DNA from: Alphaproteobacteria bacterium
Lineage (GTDB): Bacteria; Pseudomonadota; Alphaproteobacteria; Rhizobiales; Hyphomicrobiaceae
Direction: 5' to 3'
Length of the DNA stretch: 32,955 nt
NCBI GenBank assembly: GCA_024275435.1
Contig: JAJRZC010000183.1
Coordinates: 1-32,955, forward strand
Made by a program: the position numbers and the translations under genes. Below are positions 1-9,758 of this stretch, piece after piece. The notes under the pieces are model-generated. The model worked only from the letters and a program-made list of their open reading frames with translations, ran no database searches and was not told where the DNA came from. Position 1 is the stretch's first letter. The number at the start of each line of letters is the position of its first letter.

Positions 1-1
1 A

Positions 2-1117
2 CTCGTTAAAATCCTCGTCGACTTCGCAATCTCCACAATCACCTACTTTTTCATTGGCTACTGGGTCGCACGTGGCATCACCTTCCTCGTCAGCGCAGCC
101 GCTCTGACCGGCGCCACAGATCCTATACAAGAGCCGTTCTCACCCCAGGGTTATGAGCTGGTAAAGTTCTTCTTCTTCTGTACTTTCGCCGCTGCCGTCC
201 CGGCAATCATCTCCGGTGGCATTGCAGAACGCGCCAAGTTCCCAGGCCAATGCCTCGCCACCGCACTTCTGGTTGGCCTCGCCTACCCCTTGATCGAAGG
301 CACCATATGGGAATCCAACTTCGGTTTTCAGGCCACCTTCTTTGAAGCAACATTCAATGCAGGTTTTCATGACTTCGCCGGCTCCATTGTCGTTCATGCT
401 TTCGGTGGTTGGGCCGCGCTAGGCGCAATTCTATGGCTCGGTGCACGCGAAGGCCGCTACACCAAAGACGGCCGCGTCATAGGCATTCCACCATCATCGA
501 TCCCCTGGCTTGCTATGGGCTCATGGATGCTTTGTGTAGGTTGGTTCGGCTTTAACGTCATGAGCGCCTTGGGCCTCAAGGATGTCTCCGGCCTTGTCGC
601 CATGAACTCGCTGATGGCAATGATCGGCGGCATATTAACGGCACTGATCGTTGGACGCTCAGACCCCGGCTTTGTTCACAACGGCGCACTGGCAGGCCTC
701 GTTGCCGTTTGCGCAGGCTCCGATGTCATGCATCCCATTGGCGCCCTCATAACCGGTGGCATCGCCGGTGCCATATTTGTCATCATGTTCCAGGTCATAA
801 CCAACCGCTGGAAAATTGACGACGTCTTGGGTGTGTGGCCGCTACATGGTTTATGCGGTCTCTGGGGCGGTATCGCCTGCGGTATCTTCGGATTGGAAGC
901 ACTGGGTGGTATCGGTGGTGTTTCTCTCCTGGGTCAGATCGTCGGAAGCGTCATGGGCTCTCTTTATGGCCTGTTTGCCGGCCTTGTTGTTTACGGCATC
1001 GTCACCAAGACTGTCGGGTTCAGAATGTCATTGGAAGACGAACGCAAGGGCGCCGATCTATCCATCCACAAGATCTCCGCCAATCCGGAACAAGACATAA
1101 AGATGGGTCACATGTGA
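2..1117 (+). CDS. Ammonium transporter (Amt family), 5' end outside window
   Basis: This is the C-terminal part of an Amt/Rh ammonium channel in the inner membrane. The reading frame is open from base 2, so the gene starts upstream of the window; the ATG at 290 is internal. Amt signatures are visible: the IISGGIAERAKF segment, a conserved histidine in SIVVHAFGGWAALG and a second in PLHGLCGLWGGI, matching the twin pore histidines (H168 and H318 in E. coli AmtB). The cytoplasmic tail (FRMSLEDERKGADLSIH) matches the common Amt tail pattern. It differs clearly from the second Amt at 12653-13981, so the organism has at least two. No PII gene lies downstream; one could lie upstream, outside the window. 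A strong terminator follows the stop. Confidence 0.95.
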   Translation, partial: LVKILVDFAISTITYFFIGYWVARGITFLVSAAALTGATDPIQEPFSPQGYELVKFFFFCTFAAAVPAIISGGIAERAKFPGQCLATALLVGLAYPLIEGTIWESNFGFQATFFEATFNAGFHDFAGSIVVHAFGGWAALGAILWLGAREGRYTKDGRVIGIPPSSIPWLAMGSWMLCVGWFGFNVMSALGLKDVSGLVAMNSLMAMIGGILTALIVGRSDPGFVHNGALAGLVAVCAGSDVMHPIGALITGGIAGAIFVIMFQVITNRWKIDDVLGVWPLHGLCGLWGGIACGIFGLEALGGIGGVSLLGQIVGSVMGSLYGLFAGLVVYGIVTKTVGFRMSLEDERKGADLSIHKISANPEQDIKMGHM

Positions 1118-1152
1118 TACCCACCAAGTCTTAAGACAAAAAATCAATACCC

Positions 1153-1191
1153 ATCGGGGCGGACCTCTGAATTGCGGTCCGCCCCGATTTT
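1153..1191 (+). terminator. Rho-independent terminator after amt
   Basis: A perfect 13-bp inverted repeat, ATCGGGGCGGACC at 1153-1165 and its complement at 1176-1188, encloses a 10-base loop and runs into TTTT. It lies about 35 bases after the amt stop codon and separates amt from the SulP gene. Confidence 0.9.
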
Positions 1192-1299
1192 CGTCCCAAG
1201 TGAAAAAATCTCCCTAAGAAAATGTCGCAGCGTTACGTATGTTGCAATGCAGCATCAACACCCTTATAAGCAACCGCTTGTCTCCGATTCCCTTAAAAA

Positions 1300-2925
1300 A
1301 TGGATTTGTCTTACGTGAACAAGCCGTCCTTCCCGGCCCTGAGCGGCCGTCTAACCTCTTCTGGCTGGAAACAACCAGATCTCACGGCCTTCACGCCCGG
1401 ACGCATTAAAACGGAACTACTTTCCGGTCTCACAGTTGCTCTGGCGCTTGTCCCCGAAGCGGTCGCCTTTTCCTTTGTCGCCGGTGTCCATCCCTTGGTC
1501 GGGCTCTATGCCGCTTTCATTGTCGGCCTCATCACAGCCCTTTTTGGAGGCCGCCCCGGCATGATCTCAGGCGCCACCGGCGCACTAGCGGTCGTCATGG
1601 TTTCCCTGGTCGCCAACCACGGCATTCAATACCTGTTCGCCACTGTTGTTCTAATGGGCTTACTGCAAATTCTCGCCGGTATATTCCGCCTTGGAAAGTT
1701 TATCCGCCTCGTTCCTCATCCTGTCATGCTGGGCTTTGTCAACGGACTAGCCATTGTCATTTTCCTGGCTCAGCTCACTCAATTTCAAGTCGCAGGCCCC
1801 GACGATACGAAAGTCTGGATGAGCGGTCTGCCGTTGATCATCATGCTTGCGCTTGTTGCCCTGACCATGGTCATCATTTGGTTCACCCCGAAAATCACCA
1901 AAGTTATTCCAGCCCCACTTGCAGCAATTGTACTTGTCGCTGCCATCGTCATCGCCTTCGGCATTGATGTCCCGCGCGTGGGAGACTTGGCCTCAATCGC
2001 AGGCGGACTACCAACCTTCCACATTCCCACAGTGCCACTCAATCTTGAGACACTGGAAATTATCCTCCCCTATGCACTGATCTTGGCAGCCATTGGCCTG
2101 ATCGAAAGCCTTTTGACACTCAACCTCGTCAGCGAAATTACCGGCGAGCGCGGCGGCGCCTCGAAAGAGTGCCTTGCGCAGGGATTCGCCAACACTGTCA
2201 CCGGTTTCTTCGGGGGCATGGGCGGCTGCGCCATGATCGGCCAGTCAATGATCAACGTAAAATCAGGTGGACGTACCAGGCTCTCCGGCATATCAGCCGC
2301 TTTGTTTCTCCTCACCTTCATCCTTGTTGCATCAAGCCTTATCGAACAGATTCCCCTTGCCGCACTCGTCGGTGTCATGATGATGGTCGTCATCGGCACC
2401 TTCGCCTGGCGCAGCATAAGAATACTGCGTCGCATCCCACTGACCGATGCCTTTGTCATGATATTGGTGACCATCGTCACGGTCATGAGCGATCTTGCCA
2501 TCGCAGTAATTGTCGGCGTCATTGTCTCAGCCTTGGCCTACGCCTGGAGCAACGCAACACGCATCCACGCTCAAATTGAAACAACACCTGATGGCAATAA
2601 GGTTTATGAAATCGAAGGCCCGCTGTTCTTCGGATCCTCAGACGGTTTTTCAGAACTGTTCACACCAAAAGAGGATCCCCACCTCACAATTGTGGATTTT
2701 AAAAGAAGCAGAATCGTCGACCAATCCGCCCTGCAGGCCGTTGAAGCTTTAGCCTTGAAATACGAAAAGCTTGGGAAAACACTCCAACTTCGACATTTGT
2801 CCCGCGACTGCCACCAGCTGCTCAAGCACGCAGGTCAATTGATGGTGGATTCCGACGATGATCCCCACTACGGCGTCGCGGTCGACTACTCCGTGAAAAC
2901 TGGTATCCTGAGCGGTAGTCACTAA
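1300..2925 (+). CDS. SulP-family anion transporter with C-terminal STAS domain
   Basis: This 541-residue inner-membrane protein belongs to the SulP (SLC26) family, which carries sulfate, bicarbonate or other anions, often with Na+ or H+. The N-terminal part (about residues 30-430) is a run of hydrophobic helices including the SulP-typical stretch VALALVPEAVAFSFVAG near residue 50 and a Gly/Ala-rich SGATGALAVVMV segment. Residues about 450-525 form a STAS domain, with VDFKRSRIVDQSALQAVEAL as the conserved strand-helix. The substrate cannot be read from sequence. No carbonic anhydrase or sulfate-assimilation gene is adjacent, so neither bicarbonate nor sulfate is favoured by context. No clear ribosome binding site precedes the ATG at 1300. 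It is probably transcribed alone, since a terminator precedes it. Confidence 0.9.
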   Translation: MDLSYVNKPSFPALSGRLTSSGWKQPDLTAFTPGRIKTELLSGLTVALALVPEAVAFSFVAGVHPLVGLYAAFIVGLITALFGGRPGMISGATGALAVVMVSLVANHGIQYLFATVVLMGLLQILAGIFRLGKFIRLVPHPVMLGFVNGLAIVIFLAQLTQFQVAGPDDTKVWMSGLPLIIMLALVALTMVIIWFTPKITKVIPAPLAAIVLVAAIVIAFGIDVPRVGDLASIAGGLPTFHIPTVPLNLETLEIILPYALILAAIGLIESLLTLNLVSEITGERGGASKECLAQGFANTVTGFFGGMGGCAMIGQSMINVKSGGRTRLSGISAALFLLTFILVASSLIEQIPLAALVGVMMMVVIGTFAWRSIRILRRIPLTDAFVMILVTIVTVMSDLAIAVIVGVIVSALAYAWSNATRIHAQIETTPDGNKVYEIEGPLFFGSSDGFSELFTPKEDPHLTIVDFKRSRIVDQSALQAVEALALKYEKLGKTLQLRHLSRDCHQLLKHAGQLMVDSDDDPHYGVAVDYSVKTGILSGSH

Positions 2926-3020
2926 AATTCCAGACGACGAGCCAATAATTATCACGGTGCAATACGAGAACGTTAGCCATAGATTGCTGTCAGACTCGAT
3001 CGAGCGGTTAAAAGGTATAA

Positions 3021-4358
3021 GTGTCGTTGTTCACAAAAAGAGGGTGCCTTCACCTAAAGCCACAACCAAGCCAACTCCTTGATCCATGGTCAGTTCGGAA
3101 ATCCATATTCATGGAAAGCCCTTTGGACAACGCAACAAAAACCAATAACGCGACGGTACTAAATCATCGCTATCTCTTGTTTTCGCTCGTTCCATTCTAC
3201 AAAGCGGACGATGGTACCATCTGGACCGAGGAACTCTGGCATCGAGATCTCGTCGGCCATTTCAATTATTTGTCAAACCTGACCATCGCCGCCCCCCGTC
3301 TTCAACAAGCTGACACAAGCAAGCTTGTACAAGTCAAAGCACCACCCAATGTATCATTGTCATTTGTTGAGTTGCCTCACGACCATTCAGCCAAACAAGC
3401 CTTGCTGAATTTTCCGCGCACATTCAAAACTGTCCTGCGCAGTGTTCGCACCAACGATATTATACACAGCGGCGTCGCGGGCTGGCCTTATCCAGTTGGT
3501 GCCATTGCAAATCCCATGGCAAAACTACTGCGAAAAAAACTCATCATAAACATCGAGAGTTCTTTCTGGCGCTTGGACAACCCCTCGGAAAATACCTTCA
3601 AAGAACGCATGCGCGCCTCAATCACAGAAGCCTTTGCCCGATGGTCCGTCAAAAAAGCCGACCTGCGAATATTCACCAACACTGCCTACAGTGTCTCATT
3701 AGCCAAAAAAGGTTCCGGAGCCGTACTGATAAATCCCGCCAGCTGGATCAATGAAGCCGATATTTTAGACCCTGATCAAGCACAAACCACATGGAGTAAA
3801 AAACCCGAAACCCTTCGCATTCTGTTTGCCGCTCGCCTGACAAGAGGTAAGGGCACACTGGTTCTTCTCGAAGCCTTGAAAAAGCTTGATCAACAAAAAA
3901 CTCAAGTTCAAATTGATATTCTTGGAGAAGGGCCGGAAAGATCCCAGTGCGAAGCCATCCTGGCAGAAAAGAAAACCATCACATCCAGACTGCTCGATCC
4001 AGTGCCTTATGGCCCGGCCTTCTACTCTCTTTTGAGAAAATATCACGCCTTGGTTGTGCCATCCATAACCGACGAACAACCCCGCATCATCTATGATGCA
4101 TTCTCTCAAGCGGTCCCGGTCCTCGCCTCAGATACCGGCGGTCATCGTGATTGCGTCAAGAACGGCGAGACCGGATACCTTTTTCCCACCGGTGATTCTA
4201 TTAGCTTGGTCGATGCAATACTGCGTCTCAATCAGCAACGAGAAACGTTATCAGCTCTAGGTATGAACGCACTTAAATTGGCCAGAAACAACACCCACCA
4301 GAAGATGCATAAGACCCGATCGACTGTCATTTTGGATCTTTTTGGAAAAGCAGACTGA
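3021..4358 (+). CDS. Glycosyltransferase, GT4-like (family 1)
   Basis: The protein resembles GT-B-fold glycosyltransferases that act on lipopolysaccharide, exopolysaccharide or capsule sugars. The C-terminal Rossmann half is clear: LRILFAARLTRGKGTLVLLEAL, then DILGEGPE, then PSITDEQPRIIYDAFSQAVP and ASDTGGHRDCV, and finally a GETGYLFP segment. The usual E-X7-E motif of GT4 enzymes appears here as D-X7-D. The start is uncertain. GTG at 3021 has an AAGG ribosome binding site five bases upstream, while ATG at 3111 gives a protein 30 residues shorter that begins nearer the conserved core. Acceptor and donor cannot be told. It is a lone glycosyltransferase with no sugar-nucleotide genes beside it. 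Confidence 0.85.
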   Translation: MSLFTKRGCLHLKPQPSQLLDPWSVRKSIFMESPLDNATKTNNATVLNHRYLLFSLVPFYKADDGTIWTEELWHRDLVGHFNYLSNLTIAAPRLQQADTSKLVQVKAPPNVSLSFVELPHDHSAKQALLNFPRTFKTVLRSVRTNDIIHSGVAGWPYPVGAIANPMAKLLRKKLIINIESSFWRLDNPSENTFKERMRASITEAFARWSVKKADLRIFTNTAYSVSLAKKGSGAVLINPASWINEADILDPDQAQTTWSKKPETLRILFAARLTRGKGTLVLLEALKKLDQQKTQVQIDILGEGPERSQCEAILAEKKTITSRLLDPVPYGPAFYSLLRKYHALVVPSITDEQPRIIYDAFSQAVPVLASDTGGHRDCVKNGETGYLFPTGDSISLVDAILRLNQQRETLSALGMNALKLARNNTHQKMHKTRSTVILDLFGKAD

Positions 4359-4517
4359 TCTAAAACTCCATAATAAGTAAAAACTGTAACCTCATGGCAA
4401 TTTCACCTGTGGCCCTCATCCAGTTCAACCCCCACTAGACCCCAGACCCGGTAGCGGATAAGGCTTTACGCGCCATACACAAAACCACACACACCAATCT
4501 CCAAAGCCCAAAGCTCC

Positions 4518-5738
4518 ATGCCTCACCCAACCGGCCTCCAACAACTCAACACAGGCGTCATCGAAAACCCCTTCGCAAAACTGCGCGCACTGCTTGATGG
4601 CATCACACCGGGGCTCGAACCAGTAATTGATCTCACTCTCGGTGAGCCACACGAAACCGCCCCCCAGTTCATCACGCAAGAAATCACCAAAGCCAAAGCA
4701 CTGTTTGAAAAATACCCATCAATGCGTGGACTCCCGCAACTGCGCGAGGCAATAGCCAGCTGGCTCACGAACCGCTACAAACTCAGCCCCGAAACCATCG
4801 ACTATGCCACGCATATTCTGCCATGCAACGGCTCGCGCGAAGGTTTGTTTTTCGCCTGTCTGGCAGCCGTGGGCCGCAATACTTCCACAAACAAACCCGC
4901 GGTTCTCATGTGCAACCCCTATTACGCTGCCTACATCGGTGCGGCTCTGGCCACCAATGCCGAACCCATTTATCTGTCCGCCACACATGATACCGGCTTC
5001 CTGCCAAACCTCGACACACTCGCGAAAGACACCAGCCTTCTCAATCGCACAGCCGCCTTCTACCTGTGCTCACCTGCAAACCCACAAGGTGCAATTGCCT
5101 CCGCCGACTATCTGAAAAAAGCGATCAAACTCGCCCGCAAACACAACTTCGTACTGTTCTGCGACGAATGCTATTCCGAGTTCTATAATCAACAACCTCC
5201 ACCCGGCGGCTTGGAAGTTGCAGCCAAAACACCCGAAAAATTTAAGAATATCGTAGTCTTCAACTCACTTTCCAAGCGCTCAAATCTGCCCGGTTTGCGA
5301 TCGGGCTTCTGCGCCGGCGACCCGGTATTCCTAAAAAAACTTGAAAACTTAAGAAATTTAATTGCCCCACAAATGCCCGGCCCCACGCAAATGGCATCTG
5401 CCGCAGCATGGCTGGATGAGGCTCATGTGGAGCATAACAGGGCCGCCTACCGCACTAAATATGACGTTTGCGACGAAATTCTCCAAAAAAGGTACGGCTA
5501 CGAGAAACCTGCCGGCGGCTTTTTTCTCTGGCTCAATGTGCATCATTTTGGTGGAAGTCGTCACGCAGCGGTAACCCTATGGAAAGAAGCTGGTGTCAAA
5601 GTTCTGCCCGGAGCCTTCCTGGCCCAGCCCGATCAAAATGACCAAAATCCCGGCGCGGACTACATTCGCGTTGCATTGGTCCATGAAACGGCAGTGGTCA
5701 GAAAAGCTCTCGAGCGTCTTGTTTCAGTTTTTGCGTAG
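4518..5738 (+). CDS. dapC: Succinyldiaminopimelate transaminase-like PLP aminotransferase
   Basis: This is a 406-residue class I/II aminotransferase. The N-terminal sequence ENPFAKLRALLDGITPG and the following DLTLGEPH resemble DapC, which converts N-succinyl-2-amino-6-ketopimelate to N-succinyl-LL-diaminopimelate using glutamate, a step toward lysine and peptidoglycan. The pyridoxal-phosphate lysine is K253 in FNSLSKRSNLPGLRSGF, and the conserved aspartate lies in LFCDECYSEFY. dapF and asd in the same window support a lysine-pathway reading but lie far away. It ends 12 bases before ftsK, so the two probably share a transcript. Another class I aminotransferase specificity cannot be excluded from sequence alone. 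Confidence 0.8.
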   Translation: MPHPTGLQQLNTGVIENPFAKLRALLDGITPGLEPVIDLTLGEPHETAPQFITQEITKAKALFEKYPSMRGLPQLREAIASWLTNRYKLSPETIDYATHILPCNGSREGLFFACLAAVGRNTSTNKPAVLMCNPYYAAYIGAALATNAEPIYLSATHDTGFLPNLDTLAKDTSLLNRTAAFYLCSPANPQGAIASADYLKKAIKLARKHNFVLFCDECYSEFYNQQPPPGGLEVAAKTPEKFKNIVVFNSLSKRSNLPGLRSGFCAGDPVFLKKLENLRNLIAPQMPGPTQMASAAAWLDEAHVEHNRAAYRTKYDVCDEILQKRYGYEKPAGGFFLWLNVHHFGGSRHAAVTLWKEAGVKVLPGAFLAQPDQNDQNPGADYIRVALVHETAVVRKALERLVSVFA

Positions 5739-5750
5739 CACTCGAAATCC

Positions 5751-8579
5751 ATGTCAATTGACTACCAGTATTCTCATCACGACCGTTTTCTGCCTGCAGC
5801 CCTTGAAGACAGGTTGATCGGGCTCCTTGCACGCGCGGCCGGGCTTTGCCTACTCACGCTCATCGCGCTTGTATGGCTGTCCTTGTTGTCATGGTCGTCT
5901 TCAGACCCCAGCTTGATGCACGCCACCGGCGGCGAAATCCGAAATTTTCTAGGCTACTTCGGCTCAACCATAGCCGACCTGATGCTGCAAACTTTCGGGC
6001 TAGCGACACCTTTGATCCTTCTGGCCCCGATGTTTTGGGCCATAGAGCTACTGTTAAACGAACGCATAAAAGCCTTCGGCACACGAGCAACCTATTTTCC
6101 ACTGGCCATCCTCATTCTTGCTGGCGCACTCTCAGCGCTTCCAGTTATCAGCAGCTGGCCGCTACATCATGGCTTCGGCGGAATATTGGGCGACGCCGTC
6201 TATCGCTTGGGCAGCAGTCTCATGGCACTGGTTGCACCTGAACGCGCTGGCGCTCTTACGGGACTTACGTTCTTTGCCTTGGGCTCAGCCTCGGTGACCT
6301 ATTCCCTTGGTATCGAGCTCAAAGACATCGCAGCCATGATGAAATCCAAAGCAACTAACATCGTGACATCGGTTCGTCGGGAACCCATCCTGTCCCGTCT
6401 ATCAAAATCCAGTCTCTCTTCAGCAGGTGCTTCATCCCTATCACGCGCCAAGGCATGGGGACATAGCCTTACGAGCTACGCACAACGCCGTCAAAACCTA
6501 GCGTACAATTCATCACAAACAGGCCCCGGCCCGCAGCAGGACCAATTCCAGAGTTTCCATGAAACCGTTCACCAACATAACCAGAACGGACACTTTGAAG
6601 ATCAAAGCAACCCGGAGCTGATCAACCAATATTCAATCGACCATGCTGCCTCTTCAAGCTTGCAAGCCCCTGGGTATGATGATGGCAATTCTGCTCCACA
6701 ATTCGCCCCCGCCAACCTGCCTTCGCCCAACATAGGAATGGCCGACGAAACCAATCCCTATTCTATTGATCGCGGAGATGATTTTGATGGTCTGACAGAT
6801 GCCACCAGCCGTTCAATTGCCCAGCGCTTCGCACCTGCTCATCTCGTTCAACAAGAAAAAGAGCCTGAGCGCGTCTCTCCCAAGCCCCAACCAGCACGTC
6901 AACATCCCCGGCCAACCCAACAGACCCAGCCATTGCACAAGGGCCACCCCCCAGCTCAGGAACAACCCTTGCGAAAAGGGCAACCAAATCTCAAGGACCA
7001 GCCTTTACTACGAGGAATGACATTCAATACGGGTTTGAATAAATATCAACGACCATCATTAAACCTCCTCAATCCCTCGGCGAGAAAAAGCCCGGCAGCG
7101 CATCTCACAAAGACGATGTTGCGAGCAAACGCTGGTCAATTGGAAGGCGTCCTTGCCGATTTTGGTGTCAAAGGCAAAATCACCAAAATAAAACCCGGCC
7201 CCGTCGTCACGCTATACGAACTGGAACCCGCACGCGGCACCAAGTCTTCCCGTGTCATAGGTCTTTCAGATGATATTGCACGATCCATGAGCGCCAAGTC
7301 CGCTCGCATTGCCGTTGTTGAGGGCCGCAATGCCATCGGCATCGAGCTTCCAAATGCGCACAAGGAACCTGTCCTGCTGCGCGAAATTCTCGATTCTGAA
7401 ATCTTCAAAACCTTCTCGGGAACCCTGCCCATCTCCTTGGGCAAATCCATTACCGGTAAACCCGTCATCGCCGATCTGGCACGTATGCCGCATCTCCTGG
7501 TCGCAGGCACCACCGGTTCGGGAAAGTCAGTGGGTGTGAATGCAATGATCACCTCATTGCTCTACCGTTTCAGCCCTGACCAATGCCGCATACTTATGAT
7601 CGATCCAAAAATGCTTGAACTATCGGTCTACAACGGCATTCCGCATCTTTTGACGCCCGTCGTCACCGATCCTCACGAAGCGGTGGCAGCCCTCAACTGG
7701 GTTGTTGGCGAGATGGAAGAACGCTACAAGCGCATGTCAAAAATGTCGGTACGAAACATCGACATCTATAATAACCGCGTCAGAAATGCTCGCAAACGCG
7801 GTCAAATGATCGCGCGAACAGTGCAGACAGGCTTTAATCAGCGCACCGGTCAGGCCGTCTTTGAAAAACAACAGATGGAAATGGAACCGATGCCATACAT
7901 TGTTGTGGTGATCGACGAGTTTGCGGACCTGATGATCGCAGCGGGCAAGGAAGTTGAAGCCGCTGTTCAGCGCCTCGCACAAATGGCTCGCGCTGCTGGT
8001 ATCCACCTCATAATGGCAACGCAACGCCCATCTGTTGATGTCATCACCGGCACCATAAAAGCTAATTTCCCAACCAGAATCAGCTTCAAGGTAGCGTCTA
8101 AAGTCGACAGCCGAACAATCTTGAACGAACAAGGTGCCGAACAACTCCTCGGCCAGGGCGATATGCTCTATTCAACAGGATCAGGAAACGCATTGCGGGT
8201 TCACGGACCGTTTGTTTCAGATGAAGAAGTAGAAAAAATCGTCAACTTTCTTCGTGAGAGAAATAAGCCACGCTATATCGACGGCATAACAGACATCCCC
8301 AACGAGGATGCCGCAACTGGATTCAAAAAAGAAACGAAGCTCAATGGCTCTGCCAAATCTCGCGGCAACAATGAAATATACGACCGCGCCGTAGCCATTG
8401 TCTTAGCCGATCAAAAAGCATCCACAAGCTATCTCCAGCGACGCCTTTCAATTGGCTACAATCGGGCTGCCGATCTCATTGAGCGTATGGAACAAGAGGG
8501 TATCGTAAGCCCCGCTGGTCCTGCAAATAAACGTGAAATATTAGCACCACGCCCAGCTTCTCCCCCGCTCAATCAATAA
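5751..8579 (+). CDS. ftsK: DNA translocase FtsK
   Basis: This is a full-length 942-residue FtsK, the septal, hexameric, ATP-driven DNA pump that clears chromosome termini and activates XerCD recombination. The N-terminus (about residues 20-190) has four hydrophobic membrane segments. A Pro/Gln-rich linker (about 240-430) follows, then the alpha and beta motor domains with Walker A GTTGSGKS near residue 586 and Walker B VVVIDEFADLM near 717. The ATQRPSVDVITGTIKANFPTR block is characteristic. The C-terminal winged-helix gamma domain (about 870-935) contains STSYLQRRLSIGYNRAADLIE and would read the polar guide sequences. The linker holds three QPLxxG units (QPLHKG, QPLRKG, QPLLRG). It follows dapC by 12 bases. 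Confidence 0.98.
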   Translation: MSIDYQYSHHDRFLPAALEDRLIGLLARAAGLCLLTLIALVWLSLLSWSSSDPSLMHATGGEIRNFLGYFGSTIADLMLQTFGLATPLILLAPMFWAIELLLNERIKAFGTRATYFPLAILILAGALSALPVISSWPLHHGFGGILGDAVYRLGSSLMALVAPERAGALTGLTFFALGSASVTYSLGIELKDIAAMMKSKATNIVTSVRREPILSRLSKSSLSSAGASSLSRAKAWGHSLTSYAQRRQNLAYNSSQTGPGPQQDQFQSFHETVHQHNQNGHFEDQSNPELINQYSIDHAASSSLQAPGYDDGNSAPQFAPANLPSPNIGMADETNPYSIDRGDDFDGLTDATSRSIAQRFAPAHLVQQEKEPERVSPKPQPARQHPRPTQQTQPLHKGHPPAQEQPLRKGQPNLKDQPLLRGMTFNTGLNKYQRPSLNLLNPSARKSPAAHLTKTMLRANAGQLEGVLADFGVKGKITKIKPGPVVTLYELEPARGTKSSRVIGLSDDIARSMSAKSARIAVVEGRNAIGIELPNAHKEPVLLREILDSEIFKTFSGTLPISLGKSITGKPVIADLARMPHLLVAGTTGSGKSVGVNAMITSLLYRFSPDQCRILMIDPKMLELSVYNGIPHLLTPVVTDPHEAVAALNWVVGEMEERYKRMSKMSVRNIDIYNNRVRNARKRGQMIARTVQTGFNQRTGQAVFEKQQMEMEPMPYIVVVIDEFADLMIAAGKEVEAAVQRLAQMARAAGIHLIMATQRPSVDVITGTIKANFPTRISFKVASKVDSRTILNEQGAEQLLGQGDMLYSTGSGNALRVHGPFVSDEEVEKIVNFLRERNKPRYIDGITDIPNEDAATGFKKETKLNGSAKSRGNNEIYDRAVAIVLADQKASTSYLQRRLSIGYNRAADLIERMEQEGIVSPAGPANKREILAPRPASPPLNQ

Positions 8580-8904
8580 ATTACCCTTTCACTGACAAAA
8601 AGTGGCCTCGGAGCCGCTTCCCTATCCTGTCGCGACGAAATGGCAGATAACAATAGTCCTACCTAAGCGAAAAACACACACCTACATCGAAAAATGTCTC
8701 TTTAGCCTAGACATTCCCAACACCAGCCCGATCTGCCCATATCTCGTCGCAATCTTGCTGAAAGCACATTTTATAGATAACTAACTCAATCGAGCATGGC
8801 TTGCGTGCACGACAATTTTGCGCAATCAAAAAATCAAGAAAACGCAAAAGCTACCAAAGCTATCATTGACTGCAAGCTGAGCAGTAAAGGGAATAAAGGC
8901 GGAC
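8580..8904. other. ftsK-lolA intergenic region, one weak hairpin
   Basis: These 325 bases hold no convincing gene. A 7-bp stem, AAGTGGC at 8600-8606 with GCCGCTT at 8613-8619 (one G-U pair), lies shortly after the ftsK stop but lacks a T run, so it is at best a weak terminator. The rest should contain the lolA promoter, which I could not pinpoint. An AAAGGCGG sequence directly before the lolA ATG is a plausible ribosome binding site. Confidence 0.4.
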
Positions 8905-9624
8905 ATGAAGAATTTAAGATCGGCACTGGCCACCATGACAATGCTGTTTGGAATAACGGCTGTGCTAGGCCCATCCATGGCCGCCGAGGAAATAACGCCA
9001 CCAAAACCAAAGGCTGTCAGTGAGGAATCAAGCTGGAGCGCCCAGGTCGCCCCAGATGGCGAATCCACCATCACCCTCGGAGAACAACAAAACATAACCG
9101 TCGGAAAGATCAGCGAATACTTCTCAAAACTCACCACCTTGAACGGTCGGTTTATTCAAACAGGCGCCGACAAAAAGGTCATGAAGGGCAAATTCAAAAT
9201 GATGCGCCCCGGTAAGTTTCGCTTTGATTACGCCCGCCCATCACTTCAGGTCATCATCTCAGACGGCCGCTATCTGGCTATCCAAGACCACGATCTGGGC
9301 AATGAAAACCGTATATCCCTAGATCAGACACCATTTCGAATTCTTCTTCGTAAAGACGTTGACTTGGCACGTGATGCCGACATTCTGGAAGTCCAGGAAA
9401 CAGACAATAAGATCTATCTCGTCATCCGCGATAAAAGCCCGGATTCACCTGGCGTGATCAAATTAACATTTACCAAAGAACCTCAGATCGAATTGTCCCA
9501 ATGGATCACCACGGACGCACAAGGTCTCGACACCCATGTGGAAGTAAAAAACCTCGTTCACGGTGAAAAATTCAATGATAAGGAATTCGTGATCACAGCC
9601 CCAGAGCAGCGCTTCATTCGATAG
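8905..9624 (+). CDS. lolA: Outer-membrane lipoprotein carrier protein LolA
   Basis: This 239-residue periplasmic chaperone takes lipoproteins from the LolCDE complex at the inner membrane to the outer membrane. Residues 1-27 form a signal peptide ending in SMAA. The mature part carries LolA hallmarks: an early helix ISEYFSKLTTLNGRFIQ, then GKFKMMRPGKFRFDYARPSLQVIISDGRYLAIQD, and further beta strands ending with EFVITAP. A ribosome-binding AAAGGCGG precedes the ATG. The position after ftsK is common in Hyphomicrobiales. A hairpin closes the gene downstream. Family assignment is secure; no residue looks missing. Confidence 0.93.
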   Translation: MKNLRSALATMTMLFGITAVLGPSMAAEEITPPKPKAVSEESSWSAQVAPDGESTITLGEQQNITVGKISEYFSKLTTLNGRFIQTGADKKVMKGKFKMMRPGKFRFDYARPSLQVIISDGRYLAIQDHDLGNENRISLDQTPFRILLRKDVDLARDADILEVQETDNKIYLVIRDKSPDSPGVIKLTFTKEPQIELSQWITTDAQGLDTHVEVKNLVHGEKFNDKEFVITAPEQRFIR

Positions 9625-9637
9625 CTGCCACAGCCAC

Positions 9638-9666
9638 AGTGCTCAAATAGATACAGTTTGAGCACT
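9638..9666 (+). terminator. Hairpin after lolA, probable terminator
   Basis: A perfect 10-bp inverted repeat, AGTGCTCAAA at 9638-9647 and TTTGAGCACT at 9657-9666, has a 9-base loop and starts 14 bases after the lolA stop. It lacks a strong T run, so it may act as a weak terminator or an mRNA 3'-end stabiliser. Confidence 0.6.
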
Positions 9667-9758
9667 TCTCGTGGCGTATTCGCATCAGCACAACCATCAA
9701 CAGGGTGGCAAAGCGATAGATTCGGTAACATTTTCGTGATGTGGCCTATTCCTACTTG

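Noticed and set aside
8602-8784. A 60-codon + strand frame between ftsK and lolA
   Set aside because: There is no ribosome binding site or domain, and it starts inside the hairpin after ftsK.
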